DNA of 64,000 bases. It comes from Hydrangea macrophylla (lineage: Eukaryota > Streptophyta > Magnoliopsida > Cornales > Hydrangeaceae). Position 1 is the stretch's first letter. The number at the start of each line of letters is the position of its first letter. The position numbers and the translations under genes are program-made. The notes below the pieces were generated by a model. It did no database searches, was not told where the DNA came from, and saw only the letters and a list, made by a program, of their open reading frames with translations. Location: assembly GCA_033977485.1 (NCBI GenBank), contig CM066984.1, positions 111,841,251-111,905,250 of the forward strand, written 5' to 3'. Positions 53,683-64,000 of the stretch are shown in pieces.

Positions 53683-56435
53683 GTTATTTGCATCATCTCT
53701 CACTCAATCTCATTTCTATTTTGATTTCTTCTTCTTCTAAGTTCTTGAGGTTTCAAGTGTTAAGAGGATGTTCTAAGTGATCACATAGTCATCTCAAGTG
53801 TTTATGTTCATGCTTTGAACATTTATTTCAAATCCCCATTCAAAAACCCAAACTCTTTTCCAAAAACTAAATGGATTTTCTTAACAGTGATACAAAACAG
53901 TGAATGATCAAATGTTTTTCTAGAATTAAAAATTTGAGGTATTGAGGCAAGGCCACTTGGAAAATCTTCCTAACACATTCTAGTTTACCCCCATTCTACC
54001 TCATTAATTTAGGAAATGTGAAAATGTGTTTTCTGTATTTTAGAAATTCATATTCATAATCTACCTCTGTACACATAATGTTTACCTGACTTCTTGCACT
54101 TATTCTGGACATTTTCGTCACTGTACATACATCTTTTCTTTTTTCTTTTTCTCTTTTCTTTTTTTATAAACTTGGTGTATTAGGGAACTTTTAATTGGTA
54201 TATAATGGGCTATTAGAAACTCTTCCTTTGATTTTTGAAAAATCATACAAAATCAGTCAACATTGCAGTCCCTGTTTCCGAGTCAGTGCATTCTTTGATT
54301 TATTTCTCTCATTCTATAATAGCTATTGTAGATTGGCTTTTTTCACAGTTTAATGACACATTAAGGGTCATCCATGATTTTTCTCACTTTAACTGGAGCT
54401 TTGTAAGTATTTTTGGTGGATTTTACAAAATCAGTTCACTATTCTGGACACTATTCACATATTCTTTGATTTGACTCTTATGTCTTGATATAATACTTCC
54501 ATCCATCCCTTTTTGTCATGCATACAAAGAACATCTTTTTTCATGATTAGTAATATCTTATACTCTCATATGTACCGTGTGCATCATCCATCCTCTCATG
54601 TATCATACTTCCATGGATTCTTGAGTTTGGTTACCAAATAAAACAATGTTTTGCAAATACTTGGGAAGTTCTTGAAATGAGTTTGGAATAGATGTTCCAA
54701 GTGGTTAGAACCTTCATCCAAGAGCTGAAAATATTATTTCAAAACATCAATTTCAAAACCTCTCTAAAACCCCCACATTTGATTTCAAGAAATAAAAGTT
54801 TATTTTCTCAAAATCTTCAAAACTGTGAGTTGTTCAACTTTAAAATGTCATTCTGAGTTCAATACTCAAAAGATGATTACAAGGCCACTTGAAAAGTCTT
54901 CCTAACTCATTAGAGAACACCCATGATGTTTGGTTTGATCTATAAACACTTGGAAGGGGTCCATTTTGACCCAAACATTGCTTACAGACACATTCTGTTT
55001 TTACTGTCACAGCACCTTAGTTGACTTGCAACTTGTTTTTTAGAAAACTTTTACAAAAGAAGTGGTCCCAACTCATTTTTTCCTTGAACTTCAGTGTCTT
55101 AGGGAACTTTTTGTTTAATATGGACCTCCAAATGTTTTGTTTTCATTTTCAAAGATTTTTCTACATTTCAGTCAATAGTATGAACTCTGTTTCTGAGTAA
55201 CCTCTCTTGTTTATATGATTTCTCTCAATTTGTAATAGCTATTGTAGTTTGGATTTTTGACATGTTTATTAGACACAATAAGGATGATCTCCATAAAAAT
55301 CATGAACTAAAAACATTCCTAACCCCATTTTTCCATTTTTACAAGATCAGCTCACTGTTCTGTCCACTATTCACAACAAGCATGTTTTAACTTTTATTCT
55401 TTGATTAGATGTATACATACATTCCAAATTAGCTCATCTCTTAAGAAGCAGTTCATACTATATTTGTACACATCCAATAATAATATTCTTCATTCATTCA
55501 TGCATACTTTAGATTTCTAAGTCACTTTAGAAAGTTCATGAACACAAACACACTACTACTTTGCACATTCTAGGATCATACATTACATTCATGCAAGATT
55601 TGGGGTTTTTGTGACTCCTAGTCTAAGACGATTATAAGGAATGAACTTGATCACATGTTCATGCTTTCCCCCAATCTAATATTCCTTTCTCATTCGTCTC
55701 GGGGATTAAGAGATCTTCTTTTCTCAATAATCAACATGCATACATTCTAGCTTGCTAAGCATATTTTTTATTTCTTTGATTTTTTGTTTCGAGAACAATT
55801 CATGTCCCCCTTTAGATTAAGAAGACTTGATTACTTGATATGTGATTAGACAATTTTTTCTAGTTTTGTTTGTGTGATCTTCCACTTTACATTGTGTGAT
55901 ACTTGGCTAGATCTTATGAATGATATCTTATCTTTTGATCGTCCATTTCAATATTCTTATGAGATGTAATATACTATCATAGTATTAATTGTCGAACAAA
56001 AAATAGTATAAGATGATTATTTGGATGCTAATTGAGGCCCGTCGAGAGACGGGGCAAGTTGAGGGTATTTTAGTCGTGGCAAAGGCTCTTTCATCTCTCG
56101 TACCAAAACCCCGAGTCAAGTTCTTTGGTTATGAAGGGCCGGTGCCCTTTATCCATTTGGGTTTCTTGGTTCCCTAAAGACCACGTGGTGACTCTGTATC
56201 TGTTTTCAACAAACTTTATTTCTTTTAATCCAAATTAATTTCAAACAAACAAAAAGAGAAAATCGATTCCACGTGTCCACAACACCGCAAGTCATAGATA
56301 ATATGTCAGTTCATCCCCCGCTTTTAAGAACATATGCACAGTCCATCGCATGTCAGGGATTTAACACTTCAAGTATTGATACATCAATTCTATTGCCACG
56401 ACCATTCGTCAAATCTACCGCGTACTTCTGATCAA

Positions 56436-56741
56436 GGTTCACCGCATGTCATAGACACATACGTCTGTCTACTGCGTACTTATGATCAAGGTTCACCGCA
56501 TGTCATAGATACTGTATCACCACAAGTCATAGACACATACGTCTGTCTACCGCAGCTACCAGTGATCAAGGTTCACCGCATGTCATAGACACATTCGTCT
56601 GTCTACTGCGTACTTATGATCAACCAGTATTATCGCAAATCATAGACACATATGTCTGCCTACTGCATCTACCAGTGATCTAGGTTCACCGCATGTCATA
56701 GACACATTCGTCTGTCTATCGCGTACTTATGATCAACCAGT
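56436..56741. repeat. Minisatellite of about 56-bp units, roughly five copies
   Basis: Units follow the pattern ACCGCATGTCATAGACACAT, ACGTCTGTCTACTGCGTAC, TTATGATCAAGGTTC. AGACACATACGTCTGTCT is nearly self-complementary, so every unit could form a small hairpin. Copies differ by substitutions and by an alternative AGCTACCAGTGATC link. Confidence 0.85.
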
Positions 56742-57870
56742 GTGTGTCCCTGTTCTTATCCCATAACTTATCAAACCTACTTAAGTTTGTACTACTATTG
56801 ATATATGACAACCCCATGTGGCCTGACTACTTTGATTGAAATGAACGGATATCGAAGTCATATATGAACCACATAGTATCTAGCATCATCACGTTAATCC
56901 ATTATTCTTAATCATACTTATCTTTGTTATCACATTATCCTTGATCAACCCATTATCGCATAATAGAAGTTCGAATAGAAAAATTGGATAATCAAACCTT
57001 TTATATAATAACAAAAAAAAAACAATCCATGTTCTGCAAAGTTCGATCAATTGAAACCATTTCAATTGATTGAGAAAAAAAAATAATGTTCAAGCGATCA
57101 AAGTCTTTTCGATCAATTGAACCTTCGATCGATTGAACTGGGTTCAATCGATCGAGAGTTGTCTTCTCTAGAGGTTCTAAACAGTGAAAGTCCAAATGTA
57201 TTAGGGCATGTTTGGGTCTACTTATTCATGTCAAAAGCATGTAAAACATCATATAAAATGTACCAAGTGAGTTTAGAACTCACTGAATGTTGTTAAGGCC
57301 GTGTTTGGCATCAAGCTTTGAGCTCCTCCAATGGTGGCTCCTCTTCTCTCTCCTCAGTCTCTATCTCTCTTTGCCTTCTCTTTCTCTCTTTTCCTTCCTC
57401 TGATTCTGTCGCTCCCTCTCTCTAACTGAATATATATGTATGTGTATATATATAACTCAAGAACACACACGCACTCCCTTTCTAGCTCTCTCTCAAGTTC
57501 AGCAACCACACACAACACACGAGCACAAAGTATATAAAGAGGGGGTGGGGTACAAGTGGCTGTGTTTGCTTGAAACCTGGAATTCCTGATGATTAAGTTC
57601 GATAGATTGAGACTAGTTCGATCGATCGAAAGTAGATCGATCAGTTTGATCGATTGAAAAGGGTTTTGATTCTATTGAAGTGGGGGCCATGTCATAAATT
57701 CAGGTCGGTAGAGTTTCGATCGCTTAAAGAGGTTCGATCAATTGAACTTGAGAATGCTCGATCGCTTACACGGGCTTCGGTCGATTGAAAGTGAAATTTC
57801 CTAGAATGGTCAAGGAAAGTTAACAAAATCTCATCGTATTGATAATTATTGAAAATACGGGGTATTACAC

Positions 57871-58027
57871 CGGATCTTAAGCAGACCTTGAAAATGGACC
57901 TAAGGGACGGACTGTGTAAAGATTGAGAAATTCTCACAAAAGACTGAGAAATTTCAAAGAGTGAGAATTTCTCAGTCTTTGCATAGTCTGTATTTTAGTC
58001 CATTTTTTAAGGTCCGCTTAAGATCCG
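57871..58027. mobile_element. Foldback MITE, near-perfect hairpin
   Basis: CGGATCTTAAGC at the left and GCTTAAGATCCG at the right start two arms that remain complementary almost to the centre (GAGAAATTCTCAC against GTGAGAATTTCTC). TATTA occurs just outside both ends and may be the target duplication, though the left one also belongs to the neighbouring LTR end. Confidence 0.85.
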
Positions 58028-58038
58028 AACTATTATAA

Positions 58039-60333
58039 TGTCACACCCCAACCTAACCTGGCGGATTATGATACGTGTAACAAGACTTTACGCACCCAAA
58101 ATACACTAACTAGAAAGAAAAACATGAATTAAACCACTTTAAAGAACTTTATTGTGACAAAAATAACCCCAATGGGCAAAATGGTCATTAACAAGTGTAG
58201 CCAAATTTTATACCAAAAGATAGGTTTTTGAGTCCCGGTTCTAACGCAAAAAAATAGCGCGCGAAATCGAGTTTTCTAGAAAAAGATATGCACATTTCCG
58301 TAAAAGTTGGCAACTACTGAGAAACAGGGGCGGATCGATCCACCCACAAAATCAGGATCGATCCTACTTGTCTATTTCTCGCAAAATGTCCCCAGGAAGG
58401 TTTGGACCCGGATCGATTTGGTTTCCTGCAGAAGAGTTTCTACTGCAAAATTTTGCTGCTACAAGTTTTAAAACATACCAACACATATCCAAACCTCATG
58501 GAAACTTCATAAAACTTTGGGGAACCTTTCCCAAATATTTTCAAACATAAATCAAGCATGTACCACATATCTACAACTACAATTTGATCAAATTAACTCA
58601 AGAACTCAACTCTTTTTGAATTAAAATAAGGATTTGACATTCACAATACTTATCAACTAGTATAATACAAAAAACCTGTAGATTTTGTGCTCAAACTACA
58701 ACCAACATTATAACTACAAATGGAGCTTGTCACAAGAACTTGCGACACAATCCGAACTTGCTAGAATGGTCGAAGTTAACAACTTCCGCATATTCAACCA
58801 AAACATAGAAATTTACATAGTTTTTCCAAATAAAATTCCAAAACTAACAAATGTCAAGTTAAAGATCTAAGCTCCATGGACACAACCAAAGTACTTATGT
58901 TGTCATTAAAGAGACTACAATTTGCAACATTTTACAAGTTTAAAGCAAGTTCAAAAGCACAAGTCCCAAATCTTCCCATCGCACATCATTTCCTCTCCAG
59001 GTAATGCTCCGAACCTGCGGTGGTTGCTACTTACCACAACAGAAAAGGAAAATGGTTTTCTTAAGCATTACACTTAGGGAATAACTAACGTGCTTTGGAT
59101 GTCGTGAACATATATAATGCAACAATATAAGCAAGTAAGCATACGTAATCGTAGAATTCATGGGTTAATGGTTCATTCAGACCGGAAGACCACTTCCTTG
59201 GCCGCGCGGTCACTTCTATTCCTTGGACTTCCATATTTATCGGATTTTTCCTCTTCCCTTCCTTATTATTCCCAACAATGAACCATTACTTCCAATGATT
59301 CATTGACCACTTAACATATAAATGCATAGCCATATAAACATGATAATTTCATACCAAATTAACACGGAGTTTTAGTATTTAGCATGAATTCAACCATAAC
59401 CTCAAGGACTATCATTCCCTACTATCAATTGAAGCACAAGACGTGTACCACATCAAGCTTAAGTTAGAAAACTCACATCTCTCATATTTCACCCCAAATA
59501 AGCTAGAAATGCTAAATTTCCTTAACAATTTGTGCTCAATTCTCTCTTCGGAGTAAATCCTACACAAATTTGGCAACCGCGTGTCACCGATTAGCGTAAG
59601 CTACCAAAATTACGATGATTAAAACGTAAATTGAAGGCATAGAAACGATTGTCTCACCTCCACGAGTCCGAATACAGCTTCTGTTTGCGAATTGGACGAA
59701 TGACGGCGACGGTATAGCGTAATATGTTCGTCGGCATCTCGTGCTCGTTGGTTTTCTTTCTTTTCTTTCTATTTTCTGTAAATTGTGATAGTGATATACA
59801 CTCATTTGACACCTATACTCATACATGCAATGAGTTGTCAACATTTTCCTTTATTTCCATTTACACCCCCAAAATTTTGTAAGTTCTTATTATGAAATCC
59901 CTCAAACATTCCATTAACTACCCAATCATCTAATGAGTGTTTGTCTAAGTTTCATATGGGTCCCAATGTGGGTCCCAATTATTTTGTGAAGTTACTATCG
60001 CACCTACTAATTATGCATATTTTTGCAATAATATCCTCATTGGGTTAATAAGTAGATATCAAAAGCTACCATATAAACAATTTGATACTGAAATAACTAA
60101 ACATATTCCAAACAGTCATATAAAAATGCATCTAATTATTTATTTACAAATTATTTTATATTCTATCCAAGCCATTCACTAAGTCCCTCTTCCAAACCTG
60201 TCCCTCTTCACTGGAGACTTTTCCATCGGCGAGTCCAAGCCTCTCCTTTAATTCATTTTATGCACTAATCATGATAATTAATACATATTAAAAATAAAGA
60301 TTTAACCCTTTTTTTCCGGGTACGTGTGTTACA
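58039..60333 (-). mobile_element. Gypsy solo LTR related to the FTSH6-intron Gypsy family
   Basis: Starts TGTCACACCCCAACC and ends CGTGTGTTACA, with target duplication TATAA (58034-58038 and 60334-60338). It is colinear with the 2508-bp LTRs (shared GAGTCCCGGTTC, TTTCTAGAA, GACCTCC/GACCACTTCC blocks, AGTCCAAGCCTC) but clearly diverged. It carries GGATCGATCC-type palindromes (58331-58425). Confidence 0.92.
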
Positions 60334-60338
60334 TATAA

Positions 60339-60511
60339 TGACAACCAAACTGGATGAATCAAGTCTGCAAAATGTATTGAATAATTTGAATTTCAACAAA
60401 AAAATCATGGTGAACAGATAAGGAGATCCCTTGAATTAAGTGAGCCTAATCCCATTATCAGTTAATGGCATTAACCTTAAATCTATATCTATATCTCCAT
60501 ATATAAATACA
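60339..60511. other. Short spacer between two LTRs
   Basis: AT-rich, with a (TATC)n-like ATCTATATCTATATCTCC run. Nothing else recognised. Confidence 0.5.
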
Positions 60512-62190
60512 CTATAACACCCGTATTTGTGTTATTGCTTTTGCATTTCATTGTCATGCATGATAATGTGATGTGGCGTGCCTTTTGGCACGTGGTTGAG
60601 TGAGTTTTGACTCACGAGTCGTTTTGGGGTGTCTGTGTTAGAGGACCCTCTGAGAATTTGTTAGTGAGTGTTTTGCGATTGTGAAGTCTTTCCGAGTATG
60701 AGACGGTCACTGAGGAACATTTGAAATGTTTATCTGGAAATAAATGTTTACCTGTGTATTTCAATATCTGTATTATTTTATGGCTTAGAATATATTTCTG
60801 TTGTTAGATTTAGTATCCTGGTGAGGACGAATGAACACACTATTAATTTGGTAGGCTAATTAGCAACTTCAAAAATGTCATGTAGAAATTCGCGTTTTAG
60901 CGACCAAACAAAACTTAGTCAAAAACTTTTATAATTTTGGGGTGTAAAGCTATGAATAAGCTGTATAGAAAGTTTCAGAGACTGATTAGGAGTTTTGAAA
61001 ACTCGTAGGGAGGTAAACGTAATTCCCGAGAGTTTTGCCTATTTATAGATAGAGATGGTTGAGGTATTTTTATAAGTTCTTAACCTAAATTCCAAAAAGG
61101 GGCCATAGGGAGATTTTGGAGCTTAGAGCTTTGCGACGCCAAACGACGACCTTCCGTCAGTCTGTTTTCTCCAAGATTTCATATTCGAGCTCCTCGAGGT
61201 AAGAGCTTCGTTTTGATATCTATTAGGGCATGTTTGGCCAAGCTTTCCGAAAAGTTGTTTTCTAGAATTTTTCATAAAAGTTGATAAATGGAATTTTGAT
61301 CCATAGGAATTGTACTAGACGGACTTCTACACGTTCTTTGTACACGGGTTTTCTTTGGATCGAAGTTTAAGAGCGTAAATCGGAGGTGAGTGATCCAACT
61401 ATGTTTTGGAATGATTTCTAGACGTGTATTCATGTTATGTTTGAATAGCATGTATTTAATTCATAGATATATACTGTGTAGTTCATATTGGGCATTTGTA
61501 TTGATAAGTAGGACCAATAGCACGATGAAATGTTTGATTTCCGCGAGCATAGTGATATGTGTTTGAGCATGTTAAGTTGCTTATGTGGGTTAGAAGGAGC
61601 ACGTGGTCACCGTGCCATTTTGTGGAGTCGATATAGGCATTAAGGTCGCACGATTGAAGAGAAGAATCGTGGGTCTTACCCTCACGTGGACTTATTGGCG
61701 AGGAGTCGCGGATTGGGAGTATGGACGGGCACGTAAGTCTCCCGCGACTAGTATGAATTGTAGAGATGTGAATGCGGACATGTTTATCATTCATGTGCAT
61801 ATGTTGTTTTATTCATTAAGCATTTGCTTAAACAAATCGATTATCTGTGGTTATTCAAATAACCATTCCAGGTGTTAATGCTGGCGAGGAATCGGAGAAG
61901 TGAGCATATGGGTTCAGAGTTCGATTAGAAGGCAACCCGAATGTTGATCTTGTAGTTTTGGAACAATAGGAATGTTGTAATAAGGATTTGAATGTTTTAA
62001 CTTATGTTTAACTTAGTATGTTAGAATGGACCTAAAGCATGGTAATAGTTAGTAACATGTTGTAATTATACTTTGGTAATGTTTTAATACAGCTAGGATT
62101 ACTTTGATGTGAGGTTGGAGTGTGTGGTTAACACTTGGTTGTTTTAAAAAGCTTTTGAAACTTGTTTTTCTGCAGATTGGGCTGCTATCA
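60512..62190 (+). repeat. Gypsy-like LTR or LTR fragment, right limit unresolved
   Basis: Begins TATAACACCCGTATTTGTG, a Gypsy-type LTR start with its second base changed. TATTTATAG at 61037-61045 followed by a transition to genic-like GC content suggests plus orientation. CGCGGATTGGGAG, GGGCACGTAAGTCTCCCGCG and a block resembling GTTGATCTTGTAGTTTTGG occur downstream. The right end merges with the next LTR. No target duplication found. Confidence 0.55.
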
Positions 62191-63117
62191 GGGGAGCAAT
62201 CGACTGGTTCAAATCAAGCAAACTGTTTTTCTTTAGAAAAATAGTCGACTGAACATTCATTCAGTCGACTAGACCCTGTATTTTTCAGTCGACCGAACTG
62301 ACCTTTAGTCGACTGGTTTCTGCATAAAAAATAAGCATTCTGCTTGAATCATTTCAGTCGAATGAACCATTTTTTCGTCGACTGATTTTATGGCGCAAAC
62401 ACTAAGTTCAAAGTTCCAGTCGACTGAACCGCGAGCCCAGTCGACTGGATTACTACCCAGAAACAGTAATGGCTCTTTTCCTCTGTTTTGCTTTATGCAT
62501 TTAATGCTCTCACCTACATTAAACGTTCAGATTTTCTTGAGAGAGTATATATACTCAATTCAAATTGGTTGTTGGGACATAAATTACTCCTATTGAATAC
62601 TCACTTATTACAATCAAAGATTCAAGCCCTGATTATTTGAGATTCAAACTTCTAGCTCTAGATTTGATTTGTAATCCCTTAAATGTTATTATTGTGACCT
62701 TCCATTATTTCCATATACTCTACAAAGAGAGTGTTATTTAGTTGTAATCAAACATTCATTAAATCATTGAAGTTGTAAGAGGGTTGGTGTAACCCTTGTT
62801 CCAAGTGAAGAGGTTCTTCGTTGGAGGTGTAACAAGGAGTTCAAGAAGAACTAGTAAGGAGTGGTTTTAATCTTCACCCAAAGAAGATTGGTTAGTAGAA
62901 TTCTCAAGAGGTGTTCTTGAGGGGTGGACGTAGGCCACGGTTGCGGATGCCGAACCACTTAAAAAACTTGGTTTGCAAGTGTTCTTCTCTTTCTCTCTTT
63001 AATTATTGTTATAATTATTTTTGCATTTGCTTTAGTTTTTTAATTTGCTTTTAATTGCTAGTAATCCTATTCAACCCCCCCTCCCCCCCTCCTCTATGGA
63101 TTACTTTTGGGCCAACA
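62190..63117 (+). repeat. Copia family B LTR, 3' part
   Basis: Ends GGGCCAACA and is followed by a primer site. Its last 300 bp match, in reverse, the solo LTR at 24013-25193. The upstream part has at least eight AGTCGACTG-type sites (62195-62450), at a distance from the LTR end (about 670-920 bp) close to that in the solo LTR (about 640-830). Its left border could not be placed. Confidence 0.75.
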
Positions 63118-63119
63118 AT

Positions 63120-63131
63120 TGGTATCAAAGC
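63120..63131 (+). other. Primer-binding site of the right-edge Copia
   Basis: TGGTATCAAAGC two bases after the LTR end, the usual plant initiator Met-tRNA primer match. Confidence 0.88.
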
Positions 63132-63175
63132 AAGGGCTCTAGTATTGATTTCACATATCTTAGAGTTAAGATCAC

Positions 63176-64000
63176 ATGGCAACCACAAGCACCAATATCA
63201 CTTATACTGAGGGACAATCATCCCAAAGACCTCTTTGCTTTAATGGAACTAACTATGCTTATTGGAAAAAATAGGATGAGAATTTACATTATTGCTCAAG
63301 ACTTCAATTTATAGCAAATCGTAGTCAAAGGGCCCCATGTTCCCACTAAGACCATAGGCACCAAAACCGTTGCTAAAACGGAAGATGAATATAATGATGA
63401 TGACAAGAAACTCATTAAAATGAATGCTATGTCTATGAATCTTCTATATTGTGGCTTGGACCCTAATGAGTACAATAGAATATCTTCATATGAATCGGCT
63501 AAAGAAATTTGGGACAAATTTGAGGTCACTCATGAAGGAACTAATCAAGTTAAGAAGTCTAAGATTAGTTTACTTGTTCAATAATATGAAATGTTCAAAA
63601 TGCTCCCAAATGAAATTATTAGTGAAATGTCTACTCGCTTTACTACTGTTACTAATAGTTTGAAAAATCTTGGTAGAGTTTATCCTAACGAAGAGATGAG
63701 TGAGAAGGTGCTTAGGTCTCTACCAAAGCATTGGCAACCACCAAAGGTTATCGCAGTCCGAGAAGCAAAAGGAACTTTCAAGGCTTTCAATTGAACAACT
63801 AATGGGATCTCTCATTACTCATAAAATGGAATTGGCCACCTTCGACAATGAAGATAAAAAGAAGAACTTGGATCTAAAGGCCTCAAACGACCAAGACAAT
63901 GATAGTGATGAAGATGATGAGATGGCCATGATCACTCGCAAATTCAAGAGGTTCTTGAGAAGAGACAAATCCTTTGCAAGAAAAGGATAAAAAGAAATTG
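63176..64000 (+). pseudogene. Copia gag (UBN2-type), broken, runs off the window
   Basis: From ATG at 63176 the frame gives MATTSTNITYTEGQSSQRP then CFNGTNYAYW. It is broken by an extra A in an A run (about 63266-63271), then TAG at 63312-63314, TAA near 63582 and another shift near 63780. Recognisable gag pieces are EDEYNDDDKKLIKMNAMSMN, SAKEIWDKFEVTHEGTNQVK, YEMFKMLPNEIISEMSTRF and the acidic end DSDEDDEMAMITRKFKRFL. The set resembles SIRE-type Copia gag. Confidence 0.88.

Larger units (their letters stand above)
51720..56281 (+). mobile_element. Large solo LTR (4.56 kb), TGTAGACACCCC type, Tat/Ogre-like
   Basis: Starts TATAGACACCCC (one base off the usual start) and ends CACGTGTCCACA, with target duplication ACACC (51715-51719 and 56282-56286). 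A TATA box (CTCTATAAATACCC, 52759-52772) preceding a GA-rich leader supports plus orientation. It carries GTGGTGACTCTG near the end, like the 46565 element. A diverged internal duplication of about 0.9 kb (53930-54480 versus 54860-55400; shared AATAGCTATTGTAG and CACTATTCAC) inflates its length. No pol or second LTR seen. Confidence 0.87.
51056..57867 (-). mobile_element. Degraded Gypsy-like LTR, interrupted by a 4.6-kb solo LTR
   Basis: The right end reads AATACGGGGTATTACA; reversed it starts TGTAATACCCCG, a usual Gypsy LTR start. The left limit is uncertain. Evidence that both sides belong together is the recurrent ACCACAAGTCATAGA unit at 51685 and 56282 onward, which the TATAGACACCCC solo LTR splits exactly between ACACC duplications. 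Palindromic GATCGATC/CGATCAATTGAA clusters occur at 57045-57160 and 57595-57790. A T(A)TATAAAG sequence sits at 57531. Confidence 0.6.

Noticed and set aside
53094..53696. Gly/Pro/Ala/Arg-rich frames on both strands
   Set aside because: They cross the GC-rich hAT-type MITE (53248-53682) and merely translate GGGCCGGGC repeats.
58368..58870. Two 60-codon plus-strand frames in the Gypsy solo LTR
   Set aside because: Counterparts of equally meaningless frames at 9956 and 17198 in the related LTRs; they follow LTR homology only.

Overview
This is nuclear DNA of a flowering plant, most likely a woody eudicot with a large retrotransposon-rich genome. The genes are spliced, the conserved genes are plant families (YSL metal-chelate transporter, chloroplast FtsH protease, WRC-containing JmjC demethylase), and most of the rest is LTR retrotransposon and MITE sequence. 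I cannot name the species from sequence alone.

Layout, left to right. (1) 2-718, + strand: the last exon of a YSL transporter gene cut by the window edge. (2) 1326-26563, - strand: an FTSH6-type thylakoid protease gene, convergent with YSL. Its five exons are all recognisable, but it is a pseudogene: premature stops, two frameshifts, a repeat at an exon border, and a first intron swollen to about 22 kb by nested LTR elements. Those are a 3.8-kb element without pol (3898-7690) and a 17.7-kb Ty1/Copia element (8243-25972). The Copia was itself hit by a tandem Ty3/Gypsy composite (9584-21597) and by a solo LTR (24013-25193). Nearly every insertion has a clean target-site duplication, so the order of events can be read. 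(3) 29282-46080, - strand: an apparently intact 12-exon JmjC histone-demethylase gene (predicted 1275 residues). All splice phases join, and its introns hold several MITEs, hairpins and a Gypsy fossil. (4) 46081-64000: a gene-poor repeat block containing an inverted-repeat DNA element split by a solo LTR, a 4.6-kb solo LTR carrying a hAT-type MITE, a degraded Gypsy LTR with a minisatellite, a foldback MITE, another Gypsy solo LTR, and at the right edge the LTR and broken gag of a further Copia element.

How the parts relate. Only YSL and the JmjC gene look functional; FTSH6 between them has decayed. By-eye LTR divergence gives an order that fits the nesting: Copia (3/179) is oldest, the pol-less element (about 7/740) intermediate, and Gypsy (about 10/2508) youngest. 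The most unusual signals are the LTR-internal-LTR-internal-LTR composite with a two-step microhomology junction, iterated TCGA-centred palindromes in several unrelated LTR families, and the stepwise destruction of FTSH6. I found no CRISPR array, operon, tRNA or rRNA gene, and nothing that looks like a wholly new multi-gene system.
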